Below are positions 37,855 to 46,933 of a DNA stretch of 64,000 bases, in pieces. This DNA is from Iningainema tapete BLCC-T55 (GTDB lineage: Bacteria; Cyanobacteriota; Cyanobacteriia; Cyanobacteriales; Nostocaceae). The notes under the pieces were generated by a model. It was not told the origin of the DNA, searched no databases, and saw only the letters and a list, made by a program, of their open reading frames with translations. The first letter of the stretch is position 1, and each line of letters begins with the position of its first letter. The stretch spans positions 1-64,000 of the forward strand of contig NZ_JACXAE010000083.1 of the NCBI RefSeq assembly GCF_014698965.1. Direction: 5' to 3'. The position numbers and the translations under genes were made by a program.

Positions 37855-40380
37855 ATGCAATGTAGATACGTATTTTTATCTATGTGTTGTATTGTGGTAT
37901 TATTTTCTACACCAATTTCAGCACAAACTCAACCAGAACAAACTACCACTATAGAAAACAAAGAAGAACTATTTAAAAAAGTCTTTAGCAGACCAAAAAC
38001 GACTGGTCTACAATCAGTAATAGTTCCTTTTTTTATTGATGGACAACACAATGGTCAGACTACCATTGTGTTGTCTCCTGGTGGTATACCCGCAGTTCGC
38101 TTGCAAGCAGCACCAGTCTTAGAAGAAATTGCCAAATATGTCCGTTCTGATCTTCAAAAACAACTGATAACAGTAGTTGATACTGAAGGAAATCTCTCCT
38201 TAGAAGTGTTGCAAAAAAATGGTTTAATAGCAGCCTTTAATGAGCGAACATTAGAGTTACAAATCCAGATACCACCGACACAGCGAAAGACAAATATTTA
38301 CCAATCCCGACAGCAAGGCATACCTCCGGAAGCAGAAAATGCCCTGCCTCCTAGTACAGTTAGTGGCTATGTCAATTTGCGTGGTGGGCAAGAGTTTATT
38401 TGGTCAGATAACCAGGTGACAACTTCAGGACGCCAACCACTGCGCTTAGATGTAGAGGGGGCTGTGAACATCAACGGCTGGGTGTTAGAAGGTAGTAGTA
38501 ATTTTACTGAAGGAGCAAAGGCTCCTTTGACACGAGGTAATTTGCGCCTAGTCAAAGATGATCCCGCTAATTCCCTACGCTACGTTTTTGGTGATGTTTC
38601 TACTCCCGTTACTGGTTATCAAAGAAGCATACCAATGGCAGGAATTACCGTGACGAAAAACTTTTCGCTACAACCATATCGGGTAACAAGACCTATCAGT
38701 CAATTTGAATTCTTTTTAGAAACTCCATCAAAGGTTGAAGTATTTGTTAACAATCGCTTAGTTAATACCTTACAATTACCTGCTGGTAAACAAGATATCC
38801 GCGACCTGCCTCTAGCAGTTGGTGCTAACGATGTTCAATTGCTAATTACTGATAATGTGGGTCGTGTTTCTCGACTTAACTTTTCTACTGCTCTGGCTAA
38901 CGATTTACTCGCCCCAGGTTTACAACAATTCGCCTATGGCTTTGGTTTCCCTGCTCGTATAGAAAATGGAATTTATACTTATGATTGGCAACGTCCAACA
39001 CTTTCATTATCCCATCGTTGGGGTTTATCTAACAATCTGACGATGGGCGGATATTTACAAGGCGATGCTAAACAACAGATGGTAGGTATTGAAGGAGTTA
39101 TGGCAACGTCATTAGGGAATTTTGGCTGGGATGCTGCTCTTAGTAATACCAGTAATATTGGTACTGATTATGCAGTCAAATTGCGTTATGACTATTTAAA
39201 ATTAGGTAATAATAATCCTTCAGAGCGTACATTCAATGTTGTCATAGAGCATCGTGGTTCTAATTTTATGTCTTGGGGAGACGAGACTAATAAAAATAAG
39301 TATGATTGGGATATTTCTGCTAGTTATGGACAAAAAATATTCAATGACATTAATGCTAATTTAAGTGCCAAATATCAGTTTGGAAATGGCAGTACACCTG
39401 ACAGAAGTACAATTAATCTTAGCTTGTCAAAAAATTTTAGAAACGGCTTGGGGATTAATTTTAATATCAGCCAAAGTCTTAATAGTACTGGACAAGATGA
39501 GCAACGTGTTTACATCAGCCTTTCTTGGTTGAGAACGCAGCAACAACAATCGCTACGCACCAACACAGAAATTAACAATAAATATGGAATAGATAACCAA
39601 ATTAGTTGGAACTATAATTCTTCAGAACCTATTGGTGGAATTAGAAGTTCAGTAAATGCTACACAAAACTCTAATACTCAACAAGTATCTAGTCAGTTAT
39701 CTTATACAAATTATAGGGGCAACATTGATATTGCTCATGCATTATATACCTTGGATGATGGCAGTATTAGTAATAAAACTAAGTTAACTTTTGGTACAGC
39801 TATAGTTTTTGCTGACGGCTATTTTGGATGGTCGCGTCCTGTAGAAAATAGTTTTGCGTTAGTAGTTCCTCATCACAACTTAGAGGGGCGAACTATTGGA
39901 ATTAACCCAGCTATAAACGGCTATAATGCACGCATCGATAGCTTAGGTCCAGGAATTATTCCTAATCTTCAACCATACAACGTTTCTAATATTAAAATTG
40001 ATAGCTCGAATCTTCCTTTGGGATACAATTTAGGCAAAGAATATTATGCAGTTTTACCAAGTTATAAAAGTGGTACTCTAATTCGTGTTGGTACAGATGC
40101 TACAGTTTTCCTGAAAGGTAAGTTGGTATCAGTTGATGGTAAAGCAGTTGCCCTACAATCTGGTAAGATTATTTCGCTTTCAGACCCTAATTGGCAAACA
40201 TTAACGCTGTTTACTAATAAAGCAGGTAAGTTTGCATTACCAGGGTTAAAGCCAGGATACTATGAAATGCGTTTGCTTGGTGATTTACAGCAGGCAGTGC
40301 GCTTTGAGATTCCTGCCAATCAAGCTGGACTATACGATATCGGAACTTTAACATTCTCTACCCAAACAACATCAAATTAG
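37855..40380 (+). CDS. Outer-membrane usher-like protein
   Basis: 841 residues with a signal peptide (about 1-23). The N-terminal domain is short. A plug-like region is seen in PYRVTRPISQFEFFLETPSK, then VEVFVNNRLVNTLQLPAG and VQLLITDNVGRVSRLNF. A long beta-barrel segment of repeated amphipathic strands follows (about 365-690). A C-terminal domain reads FALPGLKPGYYEMRLLG, the transthyretin-like fold that follows the usher barrel. It should form the pore for fibre assembly. Length is near that of classical ushers. It is the last gene of the cluster. Confidence 0.82.
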   Translation: MQCRYVFLSMCCIVVLFSTPISAQTQPEQTTTIENKEELFKKVFSRPKTTGLQSVIVPFFIDGQHNGQTTIVLSPGGIPAVRLQAAPVLEEIAKYVRSDLQKQLITVVDTEGNLSLEVLQKNGLIAAFNERTLELQIQIPPTQRKTNIYQSRQQGIPPEAENALPPSTVSGYVNLRGGQEFIWSDNQVTTSGRQPLRLDVEGAVNINGWVLEGSSNFTEGAKAPLTRGNLRLVKDDPANSLRYVFGDVSTPVTGYQRSIPMAGITVTKNFSLQPYRVTRPISQFEFFLETPSKVEVFVNNRLVNTLQLPAGKQDIRDLPLAVGANDVQLLITDNVGRVSRLNFSTALANDLLAPGLQQFAYGFGFPARIENGIYTYDWQRPTLSLSHRWGLSNNLTMGGYLQGDAKQQMVGIEGVMATSLGNFGWDAALSNTSNIGTDYAVKLRYDYLKLGNNNPSERTFNVVIEHRGSNFMSWGDETNKNKYDWDISASYGQKIFNDINANLSAKYQFGNGSTPDRSTINLSLSKNFRNGLGINFNISQSLNSTGQDEQRVYISLSWLRTQQQQSLRTNTEINNKYGIDNQISWNYNSSEPIGGIRSSVNATQNSNTQQVSSQLSYTNYRGNIDIAHALYTLDDGSISNKTKLTFGTAIVFADGYFGWSRPVENSFALVVPHHNLEGRTIGINPAINGYNARIDSLGPGIIPNLQPYNVSNIKIDSSNLPLGYNLGKEYYAVLPSYKSGTLIRVGTDATVFLKGKLVSVDGKAVALQSGKIISLSDPNWQTLTLFTNKAGKFALPGLKPGYYEMRLLGDLQQAVRFEIPANQAGLYDIGTLTFSTQTTSN

Positions 40381-40399
40381 CTAGCATCAGCAATTAATG

Positions 40400-40421
40400 C
40401 CCCCACATGAATGCGTGGGGT
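40400..40421. terminator. Hairpin between convergent usher and response-regulator genes
   Basis: CCCCAC (40401-40406) and GTGGGG (40415-40420) form a 6-bp GC-rich stem with an 8-base loop, 20 bp after the usher stop. A short AT stretch rather than a T run follows, so rho-independent termination is plausible but not strong. Confidence 0.45.
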
Positions 40422-40466
40422 ACTAATTATGAATTATGAGTTATTAATTATATTTGCAAGCATAGT

Positions 40467-41558
40467 CTAACAAGGCAAATGAACACTTACAATAGTTCCT
40501 TTTTCAGGAATGCTATCGATTGTAAATTCACCACCATATAATTTTACTATATGCTGAACAATAGCCAGCCCTAAACCAAAGCCTTGTTGTTCCCATAACT
40601 TTCGATTAAATTGTACAAAAGCTCCAATTTTATTAATTTCTTCAGTTGTCATACCTTTACCATTATCAATTACATATAAATTAAATTTACTACCTTCTAC
40701 CTTACTCATAACTTTAATTTCGCTGTTTGCTAAAGAAAATTTAAAAGAATTATCAAGTAGTTCTTTTATAATAAGACTAAATTTTTCTTCTGGTAATTGT
40801 ACTGTTGATTCTTGGATATCTAGCTTTAAATCTTTTTGTCTACAGTGTTTTGTAGCTTGTTTGATAGCTACTTCACTAATAATTTTCTCAGCAAGACATT
40901 TATCTCTTTTTTCTTGAATTTGACTGATTTTTTCAGGATCTTTGGCTATTAATTCCAGATTAATATATAATAAAAATCTTTGAATTAATGCATTCAAGCG
41001 ATTGGCAGATGTGTAAATTAATTCTGCAATTTCGACTTCTTCAGAGTCAGGCATGAACTCAAAATTTTCTATTAACAACTTTGACATACCAAGAATACCA
41101 TTTAAAGGAGTATTCAATTCGTGAGGTAATGAGTGAGCAATATTCATTCTGAGTTCATCTAGTTTGGCTTGAGCTTGGCGCTCCAGCAAAGCGTGTTTCT
41201 CAAGACGAGAAGTGATCGCGTTGAGTAGTTCTTCAGGAGTAAATGGTTTAGTCAAATAATCATCAGCCCCAAAATCCATCCCCTGACGAAAATCTGAACG
41301 CTCTGCTTTAGCAGTGACAAATATTAAAGGTATATTAATAGTTGCTTCGTTTTGACGTAAAGCAGACAGTACGCTGAAGCCATCTAACTCTGGCATCATG
41401 ATGTCGCAGATAATTAAATCAGGTAATTTGGTTTTGGCAATTTCTAATCCAATTTGACCGTTTGGGGCTATCAAAGTATTAAAATCAGAAAGTTGCAAAA
41501 TTTCCTGAATATTTTCCCTAACTTGAGGTTCGTCTTCTATGATTAAAATTGTGTTCAT
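40467..41558 (-). CDS. Response-regulator/histidine-kinase hybrid
   Basis: 363 residues. An N-terminal receiver domain has the phosphoacceptor Asp52 in ICDIMMPELDG and the conserved Lys in YLTKPF. A short coiled coil leads to a DHp helix with His146 in AHSLPHELNTPLNG, then an HATPase domain with IDNGKGM and GFGLGLAIV. This receiver-first kinase plan is common in cyanobacteria and suggests control by an upstream phosphodonor. It lies 14 bp downstream of the next response regulator, in a run of three leftward signalling genes. Confidence 0.9.
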   Translation of the reverse strand: MNTILIIEDEPQVRENIQEILQLSDFNTLIAPNGQIGLEIAKTKLPDLIICDIMMPELDGFSVLSALRQNEATINIPLIFVTAKAERSDFRQGMDFGADDYLTKPFTPEELLNAITSRLEKHALLERQAQAKLDELRMNIAHSLPHELNTPLNGILGMSKLLIENFEFMPDSEEVEIAELIYTSANRLNALIQRFLLYINLELIAKDPEKISQIQEKRDKCLAEKIISEVAIKQATKHCRQKDLKLDIQESTVQLPEEKFSLIIKELLDNSFKFSLANSEIKVMSKVEGSKFNLYVIDNGKGMTTEEINKIGAFVQFNRKLWEQQGFGLGLAIVQHIVKLYGGEFTIDSIPEKGTIVSVHLPC

Positions 41559-41572
41559 TTTAGCAAAATATA

Positions 41573-42304
41573 CTATTGATTATGATTCAGCAAATTTAAT
41601 TTTTGCATAATTTTGACATTTTCTGGAGTTAGTAATGTTTGTAAATTCTTCATTTCATTCAAAAGCACTATTTCTCTAGCATACTCTTGTTGTAGGATAC
41701 TCAAGTAGCGATCGCGCTCAACATCTGATTGAGCTTTTTTTAGCATATAGATTGACATATTGATATTTGAAAGCGGATTGCCTAAGTCTTGTAAAAGTTT
41801 TTGTAAAACCTCGTTGCACATTTGTGCTAGGTATTGGCTCTCTTGCAGTTTTTGTGAATTTGCCTGTATCTGCTGCTTTAGCTTGGCGTTTTGTTGATGT
41901 TCCTCTTCATATTGTTGTTTAATTAAAGTTGGTTTTTCTATCCGAGCCAATCTAACCTTAATTGCCTTGAGAAGTTCTTCCGGAGAGAAAGGTTTTGTGA
42001 GGTAATCATCGGCTCCTAACTCCATACCTTGGCGTAAGTCACCACGGTCTACTTTTGCAGTTAGAAAAATTACTGGGATAGATTCAGTCACCGAGTCTTG
42101 GCGTAAAGCTGTCAGTACATCGTAACCGTCAAGTTCAGGCATCATAACGTCACAACATATAAGGTCTGGTTTTTCTGTTTTAGCAAGTCGTAATCCTTCT
42201 AAACCATTATTTGCAGTCATAGCATTAAAACCCGACAAACTTAAAATTTGTTGAATATTTGCACAAATTTGGACTTCATCTTCAATTACTAATATTTTTT
42301 TCAT
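41573..42304 (-). CDS. Response regulator with a degenerate DHp-like coiled-coil tail
   Basis: 243 residues. The receiver domain is complete (Asp52 in CCDVMMPELDG, YLTKPFSPEELL). The C-terminal half is a long helix; its segment LQKLLQDLGNPLSNINMSI resembles a histidine-kinase H-box in which the His position is Gln (QDLGNPL). No ATPase domain follows. It may act as a phosphate sink, a dimerisation adaptor for the neighbouring hybrid kinase, or a single-domain regulator. Its receiver is closely related to that of the adjacent gene, suggesting duplication. Confidence 0.85.
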   Translation of the reverse strand: MKKILVIEDEVQICANIQQILSLSGFNAMTANNGLEGLRLAKTEKPDLICCDVMMPELDGYDVLTALRQDSVTESIPVIFLTAKVDRGDLRQGMELGADDYLTKPFSPEELLKAIKVRLARIEKPTLIKQQYEEEHQQNAKLKQQIQANSQKLQESQYLAQMCNEVLQKLLQDLGNPLSNINMSIYMLKKAQSDVERDRYLSILQQEYAREIVLLNEMKNLQTLLTPENVKIMQKLNLLNHNQ

Positions 42305-42472
42305 TGGCTTCTTTAAATAGTGATTTTAACTAGGCAGTTTTGTAATGTCTATAGACGCAGTAGATGCAATTGCTAGAACAGATTCTCCAGCTTGAAGATT
42401 TGGTAAACTACATTAGATTCCAAATAATATCCCATAGTTTATTATTCCCTAAAATTATTTACTAATAACACA

Positions 42473-45400
42473 TTAGATAGTTTCATTGAGGACATTGCTT
42501 GTAATTAGTGGCAGTTCCACCCTAAATGTCGTACCTACTCTGACCTGGCTAGCGACAGTAATTCTTCCTCTATGAAGGTCTATACACTTGTTGACTATTG
42601 CCAAGCCTAATCCAGTTCCCGGCTTATTACCAACATTACTACCTCGATAAAATGGTTCAAATAAGTTCTGCTGTTCCTGTGGTAAAATACCAATGCCTTC
42701 ATCTTTAATTAGAAAAACTGCACTTTTATCTTGAACTAATAAATCAATTTGAACATTACTGCCTTCTGGTGAGTATTTGACAGCGTTTGAAAGCAAATTG
42801 CTCAGTATTTGTCGCAAAAGTTTCTTATCCATACAAGGCGTAAAGCGAGCGTCTGTTGATGTACCTAAGTACTGGGGAAAGAAGGCTAGGGAATGGTTGG
42901 GAGAACTGAGCTGAATTTCCTCTACCAAAGAGCGACAGAAATCAACCAAATTAATACAAGTTGGTTCAAATGCTAATTTTCCAGCTTCAGCCTTATTTAT
43001 GAGCAAAATGTCATCTAACAGTTGAGTAGTGTGCTGAACGTAGGTCTGAATGCACTGGAGATGTTTCTGCTTTTGTTGTTCATCTAGTTTATGGCTAAAA
43101 CTTTTTAAGATTCCAGCAGAGGAAGTAATCACAGCCAAGGGAGTTCGGAACTCGTGGGAAGTCATAGAAATGAAACGAGATTTCAACTCACTGAGTTCTT
43201 TTTCTTTTTCTAAAGCTTTACGAATATCTTCTTCAGCCTGTTTGCGATCGCGTATATCTTTAACTACCCCGATCACATAAATGGGTTTGCCAACCGGATC
43301 TCGAATTAGAGAAACCGTTAGATTTACCCAAATTACATTACCATTTTTATGTAAATAGCGCTTCTCTATGGAGAATATTTCTACCCCTCCTGCTATTAAT
43401 TCTTGCAACTTATTTAGATAGACTTGTATATCCTCTGGATAAGTGATATTTCTAAAATTTTTATTCAGTATTTCTTCTTGGCTATAGCCTAAAATTTCAC
43501 ACAACTTTTGATTCCCTTTAATAAAATTGCCATCTAAAGTTTCTAGTTTAATTCCTACAGCTGCTTGATGAAAAATAGCTCTAAGTTCTGCCTCACTTTT
43601 TTGTAAGTCTAAAGTCCGTTGCTTAACCCTGACTTCTAAATCTTGATTGAGTTTTTGTAGAGCTTCTTGCGCTCGTTGCCGTTGCAGTTCAGCAGATGCT
43701 CTAGCTGCAAATACTTTGAGAATTCCTTCAAATCTATCATGATCAGGTATGGGCTTTTCATCTACTATGCATAGTAAGCCAATCGGTTGACCAAGATCAT
43801 CACTCAAAATAACTCCCATAGAACTTTCGGCTTGCATCGCAACCCATCTTTCAGCATTAGGGAAAAGTGACTGAATTCCTGAAGCACAGTAGTAAAATCC
43901 TTGCTTGAGCAAAATTTCACAAGGCGTTGATTTCGGGTCATAGCAAATATTGGGTTGTAACTGCCCATCAGACCAAAATCCTAAAGTGTGAACTTGCCCA
44001 TCAATTAACTCACTTACCAAAGTGTGACGAACATCTAAAGTAGAAGAAATATGCTCAACTAATGCTGGGAAAAAGTCACGTCCAGTCGTAGAAGCTGTAC
44101 TTTCTATCAAACTTTGTAAGGCTATTTCAGCTTGCTTGCGTTTTGTAATATCAATTCCTACTGCAACAGCAGCTGTGTTTTGTTGATATTTTTGAGCTAC
44201 AAGCAAGTAATTGCGTGTTTTGCCATTAATTTGGGCATCAATAACGCTAGAATCTGCTACATCTGGCCTAGCTAAAAATTCACGCATAAATTCTGTAAAT
44301 TGCTGGCTGTTTTTCATAAAGCCCAATTCTTGACCAACAAAAGCATCGGTAGTCAAGTTAAAACTTTCAGCTAAATGGCGATTAACCCCTAAATAATATC
44401 CATCAGAATTTACCCAAGAAACAAACCCAGGTACTGCATCTAAAACTGTTTGTAATTGCTCTTTTGCTTGTTGCAGATTTTTTTCTGCTCGTTTGTATTC
44501 TGTAATGTCCTCGGAAATATACAATAGGTATTCGGGTTGTTTGTCTTTGTCATACAAAGGAATTTTAGTCGTATGCAAAATTCTTCTGTCAAAAGTTGGG
44601 CTATCAATAGGTTCCTCAGAAATATCTTGAGGTACACCACTATCAACAGTTTCTTGGTCTTTTTGGCGGATAAAGTCTGCTTGTTCTTTCGGGAAGAATT
44701 CGTAATCTGTTTTGCCAATAGCCTGCTCTGCTGTGATCCCAAAAATATGTTCGCAAGTATGATTCCAGAGCTTGAATGTTCCAAAATTGTCTGGTTTGGC
44801 ATCTTTAACAAACACCGCCACAGGCAGATTATTAATCATCGACTGTAAAAAGTTGCGAGTCTGCTTGAGTTCCTCTTGTGCTTTTCGGCTCTCAGTGATG
44901 TCAATGCCTGTACAGACGATATAATCAACTTGATTATCTTGATTAAGTAAAACCTTAGTTGACCAAGAAATTAAGCGGCGATCGCTATCCTTAGTAACTA
45001 AACAAGTTTCGTAACGTTGAGGAATTTCTGTCTCTGCTAAATTTTTAAAAATAGCTTTGATACATTCTGTTGTTTCAGGTGACAGCATTACATCCCAGAC
45101 AAATCTTCCTTTAACTTCATCAAATGCGTAACCCGTAGCTTGTTCACAAGTATGATTAAAACGAATAATTCTCCCCTGAAAATCTAGTACAACAACTAGA
45201 GCGTCTGCTAAATTCAAAACTGCAGAAACAAAATTACGCTCCAATCGTAGTTCTGCCTCGATTCTCTGGCGTTCTGCAAGTTTAACTCGTGCATAATTGT
45301 AGAGTCTGGCTTGTTGAATAGAAACTGCCAGCAGACTCGTAGGAGTAACCAATCCAATTAATTCTCCTTGATCCCCTACAATAGGCAGATGACAAATCTG

Positions 45401-45796
45401 ATGTTGCCTCAGCAAATTTAACGCAGTAAAAATATCTTTAAAATCTCTTAACTTCAGTGTTATTAATTCCCTTGTCATTACTTCAGCAACACTGAGATCC
45501 TCTAGATTCTTTCCTTGTGCTGCCAGCTTTATTAAATCTCCCTGCGTAATTATCCCCACTAACTGCGAGTTTTCCATAACTAAAACACAACTGGCAGCTT
45601 GAGATGTGTTGCTATCTATGTCTTTACTTGAGTTTTTCAAATAATTGGTATCTTTGATTGGCACACCAACAAAATTACCAGGCGCTTGATTTATTAGTGC
45701 AACCACATCTGGAAGCAGAATCTCAGAGTTAACAATGAGCGGGTGACGAATGATAGTTAGTTGTAAATTTTCAGGGAGCAGAGAGTTAGTGAACAT
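42473..45796 (-). CDS. Sensor histidine kinase with CBS pair, PAS, GAF and kinase domains
   Basis: 1107 residues, no transmembrane segment. Two CBS domains occupy about 1-165 (VMENSQLVGIITQGDLIKL, HLPIVGDQGELIGLVTPTSLL) and could bind adenine nucleotides. Three PAS domains follow (about 185-565), then a GAF domain (about 575-730) with YYCASGIQSLF, another PAS (about 745-860), and the kinase core with His at about 880 in ISMTSHEFRTPLAV and an ATPase ending GTGLGLAIVNKCI. The output partner may be one of the receiver proteins encoded just downstream. Confidence 0.9.
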   Translation of the reverse strand: MFTNSLLPENLQLTIIRHPLIVNSEILLPDVVALINQAPGNFVGVPIKDTNYLKNSSKDIDSNTSQAASCVLVMENSQLVGIITQGDLIKLAAQGKNLEDLSVAEVMTRELITLKLRDFKDIFTALNLLRQHQICHLPIVGDQGELIGLVTPTSLLAVSIQQARLYNYARVKLAERQRIEAELRLERNFVSAVLNLADALVVVLDFQGRIIRFNHTCEQATGYAFDEVKGRFVWDVMLSPETTECIKAIFKNLAETEIPQRYETCLVTKDSDRRLISWSTKVLLNQDNQVDYIVCTGIDITESRKAQEELKQTRNFLQSMINNLPVAVFVKDAKPDNFGTFKLWNHTCEHIFGITAEQAIGKTDYEFFPKEQADFIRQKDQETVDSGVPQDISEEPIDSPTFDRRILHTTKIPLYDKDKQPEYLLYISEDITEYKRAEKNLQQAKEQLQTVLDAVPGFVSWVNSDGYYLGVNRHLAESFNLTTDAFVGQELGFMKNSQQFTEFMREFLARPDVADSSVIDAQINGKTRNYLLVAQKYQQNTAAVAVGIDITKRKQAEIALQSLIESTASTTGRDFFPALVEHISSTLDVRHTLVSELIDGQVHTLGFWSDGQLQPNICYDPKSTPCEILLKQGFYYCASGIQSLFPNAERWVAMQAESSMGVILSDDLGQPIGLLCIVDEKPIPDHDRFEGILKVFAARASAELQRQRAQEALQKLNQDLEVRVKQRTLDLQKSEAELRAIFHQAAVGIKLETLDGNFIKGNQKLCEILGYSQEEILNKNFRNITYPEDIQVYLNKLQELIAGGVEIFSIEKRYLHKNGNVIWVNLTVSLIRDPVGKPIYVIGVVKDIRDRKQAEEDIRKALEKEKELSELKSRFISMTSHEFRTPLAVITSSAGILKSFSHKLDEQQKQKHLQCIQTYVQHTTQLLDDILLINKAEAGKLAFEPTCINLVDFCRSLVEEIQLSSPNHSLAFFPQYLGTSTDARFTPCMDKKLLRQILSNLLSNAVKYSPEGSNVQIDLLVQDKSAVFLIKDEGIGILPQEQQNLFEPFYRGSNVGNKPGTGLGLAIVNKCIDLHRGRITVASQVRVGTTFRVELPLITSNVLNETI

Positions 45797-45972
45797 TATA
45801 TGTAGATGCTTGGAATAAAACTATCTTTAAAATTGTCAACAATATTTTAACTTAGAAGCTATTAAAAAAACTCAGTGATTTCTCTGAAGTAATCAAATCG
45901 AGTTTTTTATTAAATATTGAATAATTTTCCAAGGTTTGATGTAAATTGCTATTTTATCAGTGTGACTAAGCT

Positions 45973-46269
45973 TTAAAACATAGAATTGTGTTCATAATCC
46001 CAACACTTATCATCACGCCAAGTTCTTCCAGTGTGTTTACAGTCCGACTTATTGTTAATCCAGGGAATTGATGTAGGATGGTCAGTGGAAGATGAAACTA
46101 TAGTACTAACTGAAGACAGTACATAAGAGATGGTAACAAAGCTAGAAGGTCCTAGAATAATTAAAGCCCCTAGTAAAAACACAAAATTTACAGGATTCCA
46201 TCTGGTATTTACAGCTTTTTTATAGTATAGTTGCTGCTTGAATTGACGCTCTGTAACTGCTAATGACAT
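45973..46269 (-). CDS. Small single-span membrane protein, unknown
   Basis: 98 residues. One hydrophobic helix (about 27-52, VNFVFLLGALIILGPSSFV) separates a basic N-terminus from a hydrophilic tail with two cysteines in CKHTGRTWRDDKCWDYEH. An AGGAG ribosome binding site stands about 10 bases before the ATG. The tail would be outside the cytoplasm and could form a disulfide. It is divergent from the giant kinase and upstream of the CBS-PAS kinase. No family is recognised. Confidence 0.6.
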   Translation of the reverse strand: MSLAVTERQFKQQLYYKKAVNTRWNPVNFVFLLGALIILGPSSFVTISYVLSSVSTIVSSSTDHPTSIPWINNKSDCKHTGRTWRDDKCWDYEHNSMF

Positions 46270-46933
46270 TGGTTACTACTCCTGTAATAATTGTCATGTA
46301 ACTTAAAGATATTAAAGACGTTGAATTTGCTAAAAACAAATATTTCCTGGAATTTCATCAGATATTTAGGAGTTATTGTTGTTAGCGCTATATTTATTAT
46401 TCAACTTTTAAATAAATAAACAATCGAGGAAAAACAGGAATTTTATAACTGATTATTTTAAGAGGATATACTTATATTGCTATTTGAAATTTGGGAAGAA
46501 ATACTGAGTTATTGCTTTGGAGCATCCGTAAGGCTCTCGGAGATAGATAGGACAATGGTCGAAAACAAACCAATGAAATCGATGATGCAAAACCTTATTA
46601 GAGTCTGTTCGATCATAAAAATCGCGGCAACCGCTCCAAAATAGAGTTTTTGATGCTGCTCTTGTCGCTTTTAGTGGATGAATTCTGCTAGCAGTAAATC
46701 TACTGAAAGTTTTGAGAGGCTTTTAAGTATGATTGCGAATCTCATTTGTGCATAGCACGCAATAGTAAAGCACAGTTACTCGACAGTCAATCTTGTATTT
46801 GTTTATACTATAAATAGTAAAAATTAGATAGCAAAACCTTGATTTGTGAAGTATAAAGGTATGTAAGAACTTTCGTCTGCCTCTACCTTTTTTTAATAAA
46901 TTATTTTGAAACGCGCATTTGTATTTTTAACTT
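46270..46933. other. Gene-free region of about 660 bp
   Basis: No open frame longer than about 60 codons looks coding on either strand. The sequence lies between the divergent small membrane-protein gene and the giant kinase, so it must hold both promoters. Several AT-rich stretches are present but no clear inverted repeat or RNA-like structure was seen. A decayed gene too diverged to read cannot be excluded. Confidence 0.4.

Noticed and set aside
46270-46933. Search for a decayed transposase or RNA gene in the 660-bp gap
   Set aside because: Short frames on both strands gave no recognisable family phrase and no inverted ends were found.
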